From: an uncultured Clostridia bacterium | GTDB taxonomy: Bacteria > Bacillota > Clostridia > Oscillospirales > Acutalibacteraceae | Direction: 5' to 3' | DNA: 64,000 nt | Assembly: GCA_947166625.1 (NCBI GenBank) | Contig: CAMVEX010000013.1 | Span: forward strand, 1 to 64,000 | Shown: positions 19,901-27,877 of the stretch, piece by piece | Layout: each line of letters opens with the position of its first letter | Position numbering within the stretch: position 1 is the first letter of the stretch | Made by a program: the position numbers and the translations under genes | Notes under the pieces: generated by a model | What the model was told of the DNA's origin: nothing | The model's database searches: none | The model's input: only the letters and a program-made list of their open reading frames with translations

Positions 19901-22171
19901 AAGCAGGGTGAAGATGTCACCGAGCTGGAGATCAACAATAGGATAAAGAAGATAATTAAATATAACAGTCTTTACAACCTGGCTGTTATTCGCGATTTCA
20001 GCCGCGATCCAGGGTCTGTTATCGGGAGCTTCGATGCTTGCGCCCGAAACAGTCTTGATGGGAATAATTGCGTTGAGAACCGTATCGAGATCATTCCAGA
20101 GGCTGTTCTCGGTTGCGGAGCTCATAAGCTGAGAGGTAACACCTGCGAGGATGTTGCCGTAAGAGGTCTCTGTGTAAGTCTTGACTGCCCATTTAGCGAT
20201 AGTTGCGGCTGTGGTGCCGTAGCTGCCGCTGTCTCCAAGATAACCAAGAAGACCTGTGTTGTTGGTTGAACCGTTATTGACAAGGCCCGAGCCGGAAGCG
20301 GGGTTGGTATCAAGCTCTGCGTTGAGCTTGTAAGCGGCAACATCCATAAGGATAGCGAGAGCCTTGTTTACAAGGTCGCTTGAGGAGCCGCTTGCGGGTC
20401 TTGTGTAAGTAAACTGAGGAATATCCTGATATGCGAGCTGAACAACCGCCTCATAGCCTACGCCGGCTATGGTCTTGGTGTTGTCGTTTTCGGGGATCCA
20501 CATTGTGTCAACATTGGCGTTGATAACGCTTCTTAAGATGTAAGCAAGAAGTTCCTGGTTACCCATGCCCGCTACTTCTTCGGGAGCCTTGTATTCGCCC
20601 TTTCTGATGACAACATCGGAGAAGAATTCCTCTTCTGTTACCTGAAGGAGGAATTTAACGAGGTTAACGGCGTTCTGAGTGATCTCATCATTGTCGCCGT
20701 ATTTCCAGTCGAAGTTGTATGATGCAGTACCGCCGGTCGAGGTGGTGCCGTTCCATACGAAGTTGAGCACGTCGCCGTCCTGAAGGGTGGGAACCGTGTT
20801 GGTGGCGATGACACTGCCGTTTCTCTTAACGGTATAATTCGCTTTGAGAATACGGGGGATGATAAGAGTCGCCTGGCGGTTGAGGTTGGGAATGAAGAGA
20901 TCATTCGCACCGAGAGAAAGCTTGGGAATTTCGAATTCGTCAACATCGAATATCTCAAAGATCCTGTCGCTGACTTCTGCGCCTTCAACCTCTTCGCCCA
21001 TGTACATATAGTCAAAGGTGGGGTTGGGGACGGAGTTGCCGTCGGCGTCGGTGATGAATTCTTCAGACTTGGCGGGGTCGAAATAGTAACCCGCTTTTTC
21101 GCGAAGCCATCTCTTGGTGATTCTGTTGAGAACGGGAACCGCTATGTTGTTGTAAGCATAGACGAGAAGAGGCTCAACAAATTCATAGGTGCTGCCCATG
21201 CCGACTAAGTTTACATGGCTGTAAGATGCGTTGGGCTTGGCTGCTCCTTCGGGAACGCGGATGGCGTCGCCGAGAGTCTGGGTAACCCAGCGGTCGGGAT
21301 GAACATAGCCGTAGTAATCATAAGCCGCGGTATTGGGAGTCGCATCCGTAACGAGAGCGCCCGAGGCGGAGCCGTCGTGGAATTCATACTCCGAATAAAC
21401 AACGTTTGATGTAGTGTTGGTCTCGGAATAGAAGAGATCGTCGAGCTTTTTCCATTCGCCGAGAACATATTTGTTGAGAAGCTCCTGGAGAAGGACGATC
21501 GGGCCGCCCGTGGCAATGTAGCTGTCGAGCTTATGGCTGGCGTTTCTGTCATCCATGTAGCTGTATTCTTCTACAACATTGCCATCTTCATCGAGAGTGT
21601 CGCCGAGACCGGTAAGCTGGTAAACAAGGCCGACAACGAGCTCTCTTATGTCAAACATATAGCTCTTGACGAAGCCCTGGAGAGCACCGACATCGAGATT
21701 GCCGGTGACATACAGGTAGAGGATATTGTCTCTGCCTCTGAGCTCACCGATAAGGTCGAGAACATCCCAGATTACCTGGAGATCGCCGTTTGCTCTTGAA
21801 GTGTTGGCAATCGAGTTGTTGACCGCGTCAACAAGCTTTTGCGCATGACCCAGAACACCTGAGGTGACAAGTCCGGATACTTGGTCAAGAAGCTCATTGA
21901 TACTCGCAACCGTACCGTCAATGCTGGAAAGATTGAGCTTGCCGATGTAGATATCGACATTGATCTGCGCATCCGCCAGCATACGGTCAACTTCGTCCAG
22001 AGCCATTGAAGCATACTGATCGACGCTGAATGAAGGGATATCGACATCGTCATACTGGAGAGTGACGCCGTCGCCCTTGTATGCCGAATAGGCGGAGCCC
22101 ATAACCGACATAGTGCCGAAGATCATTACAACAGCGAGGACAAGTGAGAGAATGCGTAATGATTTTTTCAT
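16907..22171 (-). CDS. Large secreted protein (1754 aa) with FIVAR-like helices and C-terminal dockerin
   Basis: The ATG at 22171 has AAGGAGG upstream and gives a signal peptide (MKKSLRILSLVLAVVMIFGT...GSAYS). Most of residues 30-1250 belong to no family I recognise; they are acidic and mixed alpha/beta. Residues about 1290-1580 are helical repeats resembling FIVAR domains ('AFKKAVNAANDLIYRELKFI', 'LLEALLAADAYIDDYTAG'). The C-terminus is a clear type-I-like dockerin with both calcium loops: 'GDTNGDGIMSPDDITPMEYN' (near 1677) and 'AGFDCDGDGAILPDDISVLD', preceded by the usual 'GTGSVIMFEDLDGNALKAYV' spacer. A dockerin docks its protein onto a cohesin; none of the classical type is seen here, but neighbouring proteins carry cohesin-like modules. 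First gene of the unit driven from 22402-22430. Confidence 0.85.
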   Translation of the reverse strand: MKKSLRILSLVLAVVMIFGTMSVMGSAYSAYKGDGVTLQYDDVDIPSFSVDQYASMALDEVDRMLADAQINVDIYIGKLNLSSIDGTVASINELLDQVSGLVTSGVLGHAQKLVDAVNNSIANTSRANGDLQVIWDVLDLIGELRGRDNILYLYVTGNLDVGALQGFVKSYMFDIRELVVGLVYQLTGLGDTLDEDGNVVEEYSYMDDRNASHKLDSYIATGGPIVLLQELLNKYVLGEWKKLDDLFYSETNTTSNVVYSEYEFHDGSASGALVTDATPNTAAYDYYGYVHPDRWVTQTLGDAIRVPEGAAKPNASYSHVNLVGMGSTYEFVEPLLVYAYNNIAVPVLNRITKRWLREKAGYYFDPAKSEEFITDADGNSVPNPTFDYMYMGEEVEGAEVSDRIFEIFDVDEFEIPKLSLGANDLFIPNLNRQATLIIPRILKANYTVKRNGSVIATNTVPTLQDGDVLNFVWNGTTSTGGTASYNFDWKYGDNDEITQNAVNLVKFLLQVTEEEFFSDVVIRKGEYKAPEEVAGMGNQELLAYILRSVINANVDTMWIPENDNTKTIAGVGYEAVVQLAYQDIPQFTYTRPASGSSSDLVNKALAILMDVAAYKLNAELDTNPASGSGLVNNGSTNNTGLLGYLGDSGSYGTTAATIAKWAVKTYTETSYGNILAGVTSQLMSSATENSLWNDLDTVLNAIIPIKTVSGASIEAPDNRPWIAAEIANNSQVVKTVIFNYLLYPIVDLQLGDIFTLLDRNNAGALAFDTFEVAIVDTLHRVFDLLFPKVFAPGINTLDGVLNNGLLAGMLSDLACTLSATGSYDSLNGNGTITGRGKTIAEFALPIVCMILGLSDSQEFKELENYVPDVIPSDKSSAKFLVYNASKGVNTSYKDQSLDRKYDKLYTYDITAYSAKKVGGNAVSISGLSGANAKIPAGGKKEVTLSGYSAGDMIEIVIEYRILDENGEALNNGAVLSSRKYTYVGAAEGDDEKLESNAIGSASILAPTDVYLSGGLSSLENFAFRFKDNDSGSQRDVTVTNVSVTAGPSNAQWVLRSSSEDAYRQTVKGQEGTYVFTPFKVDDPAYKYSYKYAEDEDGKVIYDETTGLPTITGTADLPDVQGAYYVPFGTYTVSATFNDSGASKTVTTRVHVYNDWGLPSLVNNAIAANRSDASLDSVGKNYFADYLNALTTAAAFVLKPFVNGQNFDTDVNLTTGNNTNGNYNNNYAALYAALYEQIERIKPHAVGSDGASMWETVNTAFPYNYSRASASFDGTTAAYRDYLEYYETGYSFIGQRNYVGHTYKAFKKAVNAANDLIYRELKFINGDPETWEDLSAADRANRVAEYQSAVENTEVIGSVEAAYALHRVALTKDRLLSLPADNNSTSKLQLVLNNSLFNITSGDGYSPASWEAYSRAKAFAQATLNDGMTSLPEKINTAMNEYIKAWRGLEGVADYTELRNAISTAKSFITSNSLPGLNPRNQKVLTPTSQYAGNQTKYTVESYTELLEALLAADAYIDDYTAGNVLGKSEQHLLDAAAERIVNAQNNLVEAGGGDNPPVTEDPVVELLDEDGILNVIGDYIYDEMWEIGYVPRIDEDFVDIMGYYEIGDGDYAGTPIDGVLYGVPMAFGEDDIVSLFNVENAEARVLENPYGQFGTGSVIMFEDLDGNALKAYVIAIRGDTNGDGIMSPDDITPMEYNNLGVDGYYYDDGIDNCMLAGFDCDGDGAILPDDISVLDYYHSMYIDFGQAYGSLYDY

Positions 22172-22394
22172 AAACTACCTCCTTAGTTTTTAACCGGCAG
22201 AGCCCAATTAACTCCTCCTGCCCTGCGGCCTCTGGAACCGCCCGGGCGCTCGCCGCGACTGGCCTCCCTTTTTTGCCAACGTCGTCGCCGCGCATTCGAG
22301 CACAGCATTTGCAGTGCCAATCGGTCCTGCCTTGCAGCTTTCGGCGCCTGAAACCCAAAAAGGGTATAAAGCGCCCTCACACTGCCTTTCGGTC
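22172..22394 (-). promoter_or_regulatory. Long GC-rich structured 5' leader of the 1754-aa gene
   Basis: Between the predicted transcription start (about 22395) and the ATG at 22171 lie about 220 nt that are far more GC-rich than the upstream DNA. Local pairings include ACCC-TTTTT-GGGT near the 5' end, a GGCGCC palindrome, and GGCAG/CTGCC arms just upstream of the ribosome binding site. I compared it by eye with the consensus elements I know for c-di-GMP, c-di-AMP, cobalamin, glycine, TPP and SAM riboswitches and found no match. It may be a cis-regulatory RNA; class unknown. Confidence 0.4.
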
Positions 22395-22401
22395 AAATTA
22401 A

Positions 22402-22430
22402 ATATAATACAATTTGGCTTTCAAAGTCAA
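22402..22430 (-). promoter_or_regulatory. Promoter of the 1754/1874-aa operon
   Basis: On the minus strand TTGACT (22425-22430) and TTATAT (22402-22407) are 17 bp apart, with a TATTAT alternative at 15 bp. It is the only strong promoter upstream of the 22171 start. Confidence 0.75.
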
Positions 22431-22537
22431 TAAAAACGGATTCAAAAAATTCTTTTTGTAAAATGTTCCGATTTTGCCGATTTGAATTTGTGTAAAATTA
22501 CCGCCCGAAATTGCAGATTCGGAATACAAAAACCTGT

Positions 22538-22849
22538 GTAAAGAATTAAAACTTTACGCACTTTTCGTGAATTTTTGCAATTTTTCGCAAAAACTCTGCA
22601 TTTTATCCGGATCGGGAAGCGTTTTCCGTCGATCCGGGCGCCTTGCGGGATTTTTTCATCCAGGCAGCCGGTCAGGCGCTCATCCGCCCGTTTCGCGGAG
22701 ACAAAAGAGAAAAATTCCGCCCGGTCTTTGTAAAGTTTATCTGCTTTACAATTCTGACTTTGAGCGGAATTCTCGATTTAATTTTATAAAATAATGTGTT
22801 CGGCGGAAATAATTGCCGTTTATCTGTCCGTAAAGTTTGCTTGCTTTAC
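22538..22849. promoter_or_regulatory. Three GTAAAG-N8-CTTTAC dyads
   Basis: The same 20-bp dyad, GTAAAG then 8 bp then CTTTAC, occurs at 22538-22557, 22730-22749 and 22830-22849. The third overlaps the stop codon of the alpha-galactosidase gene. The second extends to TTGTAAAG/CTTTACAA. Identical spacing with unrelated centres suggests protein-binding sites, though each could also fold as an RNA hairpin. No U-tract follows on the minus strand. Otherwise 22431-22845 is a non-coding gap with nothing else that I recognise. Confidence 0.45.
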
Positions 22850-25023
22850 AAAGTATGGAAGTAAATTTTGAATGAATCGCCGTCATTTCTGCCGTAATTC
22901 GTGAGGTTGATGCCGGCATTCATGAGCAGAGCTCCGGAGTAAACCTCGCCCGAATTGTCATCCACATAATATTTCTCGGGGTCGAGCCCTCTGAGCCTGA
23001 GATAAAACGCATCGTCATACGGTTTTCTCATCACGACGCTCGTCAGCAGAGCCTCCTCTTTATCCTCCGAAACAAACATCCACGCCACTCTGCGCTCATT
23101 CTCCCACGGGCTGATGAGGCGGTAGAGGTCGCCGCTGCGGATAAGATCGTAATATTTATGATATTCGCTCACCTGCTCCTTGATTATCTCCCTGTCCTCT
23201 TCCGTGAAAGTGTTGGGGTCGAGCTCATATCCGAAGGTGCCCCAGAGAGCCACGTTTCCTTTGGTCTCATAGCCCGCGCGTCTGCTCGCGGAAACATGGG
23301 CGCCGACGGTCGATGCCGGGTAGCAGAGCGAGGTGCCGAACTGGATATGGAGGCGGTCGATCGGGTCGGTGTTGTCGCTGCACCAGATCTGCGGCGAGAA
23401 ATAGAGCATTCCGGGATCGAATCTGCCGCCGCCGCTTGAGCAGTTTTCGAGCAAAAGATGCGGGAAATCAACGGTCAGGCGATCCATCACCTCGTATGTG
23501 CCGAGAATGAAGCGGTGGGCTACCTCCTTCTGTCTCTCGGGCGGGAGGGCGAGCGAGCCGACCTCACTGAGGCTTCTGTTTGAATCCCATTTGACATATT
23601 CGATGTTGTTTTCGCCGATGACCTTCTTCATGAGCGAATAGATATAGTCGCGCACCTCTTTGCGCGTGAAATCGAGGACATACTGATACCTCGCGATTGA
23701 CTTTTCTCTGCCCGGCACCTGGATGCACCAATCGGGATGCTCGCGGTAAAGATTGCTGTCGTGAGAGATCATTTCGGGCTCAAACCATATACCGAATTTT
23801 ATCCCGAGAGAATTTATCCTCGCGATGAAGCTGCTCAGCGGACCTCCGAGTTTCTCCTCATTCACCTGCCAGTCGCCCAGCGCGGTCCTGTCGGAATCCC
23901 TGTTGCCGAACCAGCCGTCATCCATTACGAGCATATCAATGCCGAGCTCTTTGGCTCTCTCGGCGAAGGTGACGAGCTTGTCGCCCGTGAAATCCATGCC
24001 CGTCGCTTCCCAGTTATTTATCAGCAGGGGTCGCTTGATATCCGCCCATCTGCCTCTGATAAGATGCTTCTGATAGAGTTTATGGAAGGTGCGGCTCATC
24101 TCTCCGAGACCGTGCGCGCTGTAAACAGAGACCGCTTCGGGCGAGGAGAAGCATTCTCCGCTCTCAAGCCTCCAGCCGAACGCCTCCGGATTGATTCCCA
24201 TAAGCACTCTCGTGCCGCCGTGAGGCTCGACCTCGGCGCTGAATTCAAAATTGCCGCTGTAAACGAGATTGAAGCCGTAAACGCTGCCGTATTCTTCATT
24301 CGCGCAGTGCTCCGCTATCGCTCCGAAGGGGTTGTGGGCGTGGCTCGAGGTGCCGCGCTTGCTTGAGATCCCCTGCCTGATATGCGTGAGAGGCGCTCTC
24401 TCGAAGGTGCGCTCCTTGCTCCAGTCGCCGTAGAGGGTTATCATATCGTAATCGTGGGTGTTGAATTCCGTGCAGGAGCTGAAGATACGCTCAATGTCAA
24501 CGGGGCTGTCGGAATCATTGAACACCTTGACAAATCTGGTCATCGCCGAGAATTCGTTGAACACCGTGTAATAAAGCTCCGCTCTCACCCCCGTGACGGA
24601 ATCTGCCATCGTGATCTCGAGCGTGTCCGCGTCGGAATCCGAATTCACATGGAGCGACGGCAGGCCGTCAATCCTCGGCTTGCCGGGATAGATCCTGTGA
24701 GAAACATATCTCAGATCGGTGGAATTGTTGCCTTGCGCGTTCCTTACGGAAAACGCGGATTCGCGCATATCGCCCGTCCCCTCGCAGGGATATTCAAAGG
24801 GCGAAACATCCGGCGAAAACAGGGTATCCTCAATATGTATATTTTGCGGAGCGACGGAGGCAAACCATCCCCTGTATTTATGGGATTTCAGGTTTGCGTC
24901 GGGTATCTTCGCACCGTAGTAGAGATGGACGAGATAATTCTCATCGTAAATCTCCATCACATAGCTGGAATCAGAGGTGTCGAGCTTGAATAACTTTCTC
25001 TCGGAATCGTATGAAATGGGCAT
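22846..25023 (-). CDS. Alpha-galactosidase, GH36
   Basis: A 725-aa cytoplasmic-type enzyme without a signal peptide. It hydrolyses terminal alpha-1,6-galactose from melibiose, raffinose-family sugars and similar oligosaccharides (EC 3.2.1.22). GH36 landmarks are all present: 'NNWEATGMDF', 'DDGWFGNRDSDRTALGDW', 'KFGIWFEPEMIS', the nucleophile in 'YVKWDSNRS' (about D480) and the acid/base in 'CSDNTDPIDR' (about D549), after 'LENCSSGGGRFD'. These positions and the length match the 720-740 aa GH36 subgroup of Bacillota. The ATG at 25021-25023 overlaps the stop of the Nudix gene by one base (TAATG), with GAGGAGAG before it, so translation is probably coupled. No sugar transporter or regulator gene adjoins it. 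Confidence 0.95.
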   Translation of the reverse strand: MPISYDSERKLFKLDTSDSSYVMEIYDENYLVHLYYGAKIPDANLKSHKYRGWFASVAPQNIHIEDTLFSPDVSPFEYPCEGTGDMRESAFSVRNAQGNNSTDLRYVSHRIYPGKPRIDGLPSLHVNSDSDADTLEITMADSVTGVRAELYYTVFNEFSAMTRFVKVFNDSDSPVDIERIFSSCTEFNTHDYDMITLYGDWSKERTFERAPLTHIRQGISSKRGTSSHAHNPFGAIAEHCANEEYGSVYGFNLVYSGNFEFSAEVEPHGGTRVLMGINPEAFGWRLESGECFSSPEAVSVYSAHGLGEMSRTFHKLYQKHLIRGRWADIKRPLLINNWEATGMDFTGDKLVTFAERAKELGIDMLVMDDGWFGNRDSDRTALGDWQVNEEKLGGPLSSFIARINSLGIKFGIWFEPEMISHDSNLYREHPDWCIQVPGREKSIARYQYVLDFTRKEVRDYIYSLMKKVIGENNIEYVKWDSNRSLSEVGSLALPPERQKEVAHRFILGTYEVMDRLTVDFPHLLLENCSSGGGRFDPGMLYFSPQIWCSDNTDPIDRLHIQFGTSLCYPASTVGAHVSASRRAGYETKGNVALWGTFGYELDPNTFTEEDREIIKEQVSEYHKYYDLIRSGDLYRLISPWENERRVAWMFVSEDKEEALLTSVVMRKPYDDAFYLRLRGLDPEKYYVDDNSGEVYSGALLMNAGINLTNYGRNDGDSFKIYFHTL

Positions 25024-25412
25024 TATAAACTCTCCTCACGTATTTTTTTGAGTATCTCCTCATCCGCCGGGCAGAATTCATAGAGCGGTATTTCATCCGG
25101 CGTAATGAATTTTATATCTTCGTGCTCAAGCATCAGGGGCTCTTTGCCGCCTTTTATCGAGGCGTTGAATACCGTAAGATGTATGGCGATATCGGGATAA
25201 ATATGATCGACCTGAGCGAATATATCGCCGACCTCGACCTCTACCCCTATCTCTTCAAGGCATTCGCGGCGCAGAGCCTGCTCCGGAGTTTCTCCGCTCT
25301 CCGCCTTGCCGCCGACAAACTCCCACTGATGGGCGCGCGTCTTGTGAGCCGGGCGGCGGCATATCATAAATCTGCCGTCTCTGCGTATGAGAGCGGCGGC
25401 GACCTGAACCAT
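25023..25412 (-). CDS. Nudix hydrolase, MutT-like
   Basis: About 129 aa from the ATG at 25412, preferred because AGGTGA lies 5-6 bases before it; a GTG at 25421 would add three residues. The Nudix box is intact: G-x5-E-x7-R-E-x-x-E-E-x-G in 'GGKAESGETPEQALRRECLE' continuing EIGV. 'CRRPAHKTRAHQWEFVGGK' resembles MutT/NudG-type pyrophosphohydrolases, which remove oxidised or modified (deoxy)nucleoside triphosphates; exact substrate not determinable. First gene of a two-gene unit with the alpha-galactosidase. The pairing looks like promoter sharing, not a pathway. Confidence 0.9.
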   Translation of the reverse strand: MVQVAAALIRRDGRFMICRRPAHKTRAHQWEFVGGKAESGETPEQALRRECLEEIGVEVEVGDIFAQVDHIYPDIAIHLTVFNASIKGGKEPLMLEHEDIKFITPDEIPLYEFCPADEEILKKIREESL

Positions 25413-25437
25413 ATCTTTCACCTGCCTTACAGACGAT

Positions 25438-25466
25438 ATTGTATGAAATTACGGCAAGAATGTCAA
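25438..25466 (-). promoter_or_regulatory. Promoter of the Nudix/alpha-galactosidase operon
   Basis: On the minus strand TTGACA (25461-25466) and TACAAT (25438-25443) are 17 bp apart. The predicted leader is only about 20 nt. Confidence 0.85.
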
Positions 25467-25509
25467 GAATTATCGCACACGCGGCATTTTTATTGTTAAA
25501 ATTGTGTTG

Positions 25510-25538
25510 TTTACAAATAAAATTAAAAATGTTATAAT
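25510..25538 (+). promoter_or_regulatory. Promoter of thrC
   Basis: TTTACA (25510-25515) and TATAAT (25533-25538) with a 17-bp spacer in an AT-rich stretch, 50 bp before the thrC start. It diverges from the Nudix promoter. No T-box or other leader fits in the short 5' region. Confidence 0.85.
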
Positions 25539-25588
25539 GCGGTTTAGATTTCGGGCAGTCCCCTGCCCCGCCGAAAGGATTACAGAAT

Positions 25589-27073
25589 ATGAATTATCTC
25601 AGCACAAGAGACGATAATGTCAGAATGACCTCATCTCAGGCTATCGCCAAGGGCATCTCGGCAGACGGCGGTCTGTTTGTCCCCGAAGAGATCCCGCAGC
25701 TCACAAGCGGCGATATTTCCTCTCTCGCAGGCAAAAGCTATATCGAGAGAGCCAAAGCCGTGCTCGGCCGTTTTCTGACCGATTTCACCCCGGAGGAGCT
25801 TGACTCCTGCGTAAGGGGCGCCTACGGCAAAAATTTCTCAAGCGAAAAGGTGGCTCCGGTCGTCGGTATATCCGATACGATGAATATCCTCGAGCTTTTC
25901 AAGGGCCCCACCTGCGCCTTTAAGGATATGGCTCTCCAGATCCTGCCGAGGCTTCTCACCGTCGCGGGAGGAAAGACGGCGAAGGGTACGGAGATAATCA
26001 TCCTCGTCGCCACCTCGGGCGATACGGGCAAAGCGGCGCTTGAAGGCTTCAGGGATGTTGAGAATACCCGTATTCTCGTGTTTTATCCGAGCGACGGCGT
26101 GAGCCCGATGCAAAAGCTCCAGATGTGCACCCAGGAGGGCGCGAATGTTGCCGTCAGCGCGATCAGAGGCAATTTTGACGACGCGCAGAGCGGGGTCAAA
26201 AAGATATTTACCGATCCCTCGATCATCGAATCTCTCGCGAATCACAATATGGCTTTTTCCTCTGCGAATTCGATCAACTGGGGCCGCCTCGCTCCACAGA
26301 TAGTCTATTATATCTCGGCTTACTGCGACCTCATCGGGCAGGGCAAAATCAAATGCGGCGACAAGATAAATATCACCGTCCCCACAGGCAATTTCGGCAA
26401 TATCCTCGCCGCTTATTATGCGAAGCTGATGGGTCTGCCCGTCAACAAGCTCATCTGCGCCTCCAACTCAAATTCCGTCCTCACGGATTTCCTCACCACC
26501 GGCACTTATGACAGAAACAGAGAGTTCCACACCACCATTTCCCCCTCGATGGATATACTCATCTCGTCAAATCTCGAGAGGCTTCTCCATTCCGTCGCGG
26601 GCACAAAAAAGGTGAATGAATGGATGGCGTCGCTCGCCAGGACCGGTAAATACACCGTTGACGAAAAGACCTTCGCCGCGATAAGAGAGACTTTTGAGGC
26701 GGGCTGCTGCTCCGATGAAGAAACAAAGGCGGCAATAGCCGAAACATACAGAGAAAAAGGCTATCTTTGCGACACCCACACCGCCGTCGCGGTCGCGGTG
26801 TATGAAGCTTACAAAGAAAAAACGGGCGATATGACTCCGACGGTCATCGCCTCGACTGCAAGCCCCTTCAAATTCTCAAGGGCGGTGCTCGAGGCTCTCG
26901 AAGGCAAGCCGAGCGATCTTGATGAATTCGACCTTGTCGGCAGGCTCTCCGAGATCACGGGAGCCGAATGCCCCGCTCCGCTCGCGAATCTCCGCAACAA
27001 ACCCGTCAGATTCACGGGCTGCTGCGAAAAGGACGATATGACCTCGGTAGTATTCGATATGCTCGGGATCTGA
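25589..27073 (+). CDS. thrC: Threonine synthase
   Basis: A 494-aa PLP enzyme converting O-phospho-L-homoserine to threonine (EC 4.2.3.1). The N-terminus 'MNYLSTRDDNVRMTSSQAIA' and 'ISADGGLFVPEEIP' are typical of the long ThrC class. The PLP lysine is K112 in 'GPTCAFKDMALQ'. 'VATSGDTGKAALEGF' and 'VPTGNFGNILAAYYAK' form the cofactor pocket. The length fits the 490-500 aa bacterial class. A weak ribosome binding site (GAAAGGAT) precedes the ATG. The other threonine genes are not in this window. The next gene starts 8 bp downstream. Confidence 0.97.
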   Translation: MNYLSTRDDNVRMTSSQAIAKGISADGGLFVPEEIPQLTSGDISSLAGKSYIERAKAVLGRFLTDFTPEELDSCVRGAYGKNFSSEKVAPVVGISDTMNILELFKGPTCAFKDMALQILPRLLTVAGGKTAKGTEIIILVATSGDTGKAALEGFRDVENTRILVFYPSDGVSPMQKLQMCTQEGANVAVSAIRGNFDDAQSGVKKIFTDPSIIESLANHNMAFSSANSINWGRLAPQIVYYISAYCDLIGQGKIKCGDKINITVPTGNFGNILAAYYAKLMGLPVNKLICASNSNSVLTDFLTTGTYDRNREFHTTISPSMDILISSNLERLLHSVAGTKKVNEWMASLARTGKYTVDEKTFAAIRETFEAGCCSDEETKAAIAETYREKGYLCDTHTAVAVAVYEAYKEKTGDMTPTVIASTASPFKFSRAVLEALEGKPSDLDEFDLVGRLSEITGAECPAPLANLRNKPVRFTGCCEKDDMTSVVFDMLGI

Positions 27074-27081
27074 GGTGAATT

Positions 27082-27810
27082 ATGGCGCTCTATGTGATAG
27101 GCGACCCCCATCTGTCGATTTCGACCGGAAAATCAATGAATATTTTTCCCGGCTGGGATGATTATGAGAAGCGCCTTAAAGCCAACTGGGAAAGGCTCGT
27201 TGAGCCGGAGGATACCGTGGTAGTCGCCGGCGACATATCCTGGTGTATGGATATGGACGAAGGCGTTGAGGATTTCCGCTTTCTCCATAATCTGCCCGGC
27301 AGAAAGATCATCCTCAAGGGCAATCACGATTACTGGTGGTCCACCAAAAAGAAGGCGGATGAATTCTTTGAACGCAATTCCTTCGATACCCTTCATATCC
27401 TTCACAACAACACTTACACCTGCGGCGGCATCGCCGTCTGCGGCACAAGAGGCTGGTTTTTTGACGCGGAGAAGGATGCGGATAAAAAGATAGTCCTGCG
27501 CGAGGCAGGCAGGCTGCGCGCTTCCATATCAAAGGCAAAAGAAACGGGGCTCGAGCCGGTGGTATTCCTTCATTATCCGCCGATCACCTCCGAACGAAAA
27601 TGCGATGAGATTTATAACGTGCTCGTCGAGGAGGGAATACGCCGCTGCTATTACGGCCACCTTCATTCCTACTCCCATCTTACGGCCTTCAACGGCGTGA
27701 GCGATTCGATAGAATTCCGTCTGATCTCCGCCGATTATCTCAAATTTATCCCGGCTTATGTGCCGGATGCCGTGCGCCGAAACAGCCCGGCAAACATCTC
27801 TGAAATTTAG
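27082..27810 (+). CDS. Calcineurin-like metallophosphoesterase
   Basis: A 242-aa cytoplasmic protein with the complete metal-binding set of the PF00149 superfamily: 'GDPHLS' (D-x-H), 'VVAGDISWCMD' (GD), 'LKGNHDYWW' (GNHD), 'VFLHYPP' (H) and 'GHLHSYSH' (GHxH). These residues bind two metal ions for phosphomono- or diester hydrolysis; substrate unknown. The start ATG at 27082 has GAGGTGA 4-5 bases before it, and the 8-bp gap to thrC suggests co-transcription. An AGGTTG...CAACCT inverted repeat immediately follows the stop. Confidence 0.9.
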   Translation: MALYVIGDPHLSISTGKSMNIFPGWDDYEKRLKANWERLVEPEDTVVVAGDISWCMDMDEGVEDFRFLHNLPGRKIILKGNHDYWWSTKKKADEFFERNSFDTLHILHNNTYTCGGIAVCGTRGWFFDAEKDADKKIVLREAGRLRASISKAKETGLEPVVFLHYPPITSERKCDEIYNVLVEEGIRRCYYGHLHSYSHLTAFNGVSDSIEFRLISADYLKFIPAYVPDAVRRNSPANISEI

Positions 27811-27811
27811 G

Positions 27812-27840
27812 TTGCAATCTCTCAACCTATTTGATATAAT
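27812..27840 (+). promoter_or_regulatory. Promoter of tig-clpP-clpX
   Basis: TTGCAA (27812-27817) and TATAAT (27835-27840) are 17 bp apart. The -35 lies within an inverted repeat, AGGTTG (27809-27814) / CAACCT (27823-27828), starting at the upstream stop codon. That dyad could be an operator or a weak terminator hairpin. Confidence 0.8.
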
Positions 27841-27877
27841 TTAAAAGTTAAAAAATACATCCGGAAGGAAGTTAAAA

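Noticed and set aside
22172-22394. Known riboswitch (c-di-GMP, c-di-AMP, cobalamin, glycine, SAM, TPP) in the long leader
   Set aside because: None of the consensus core motifs that I can recall is present, so I leave the class open.
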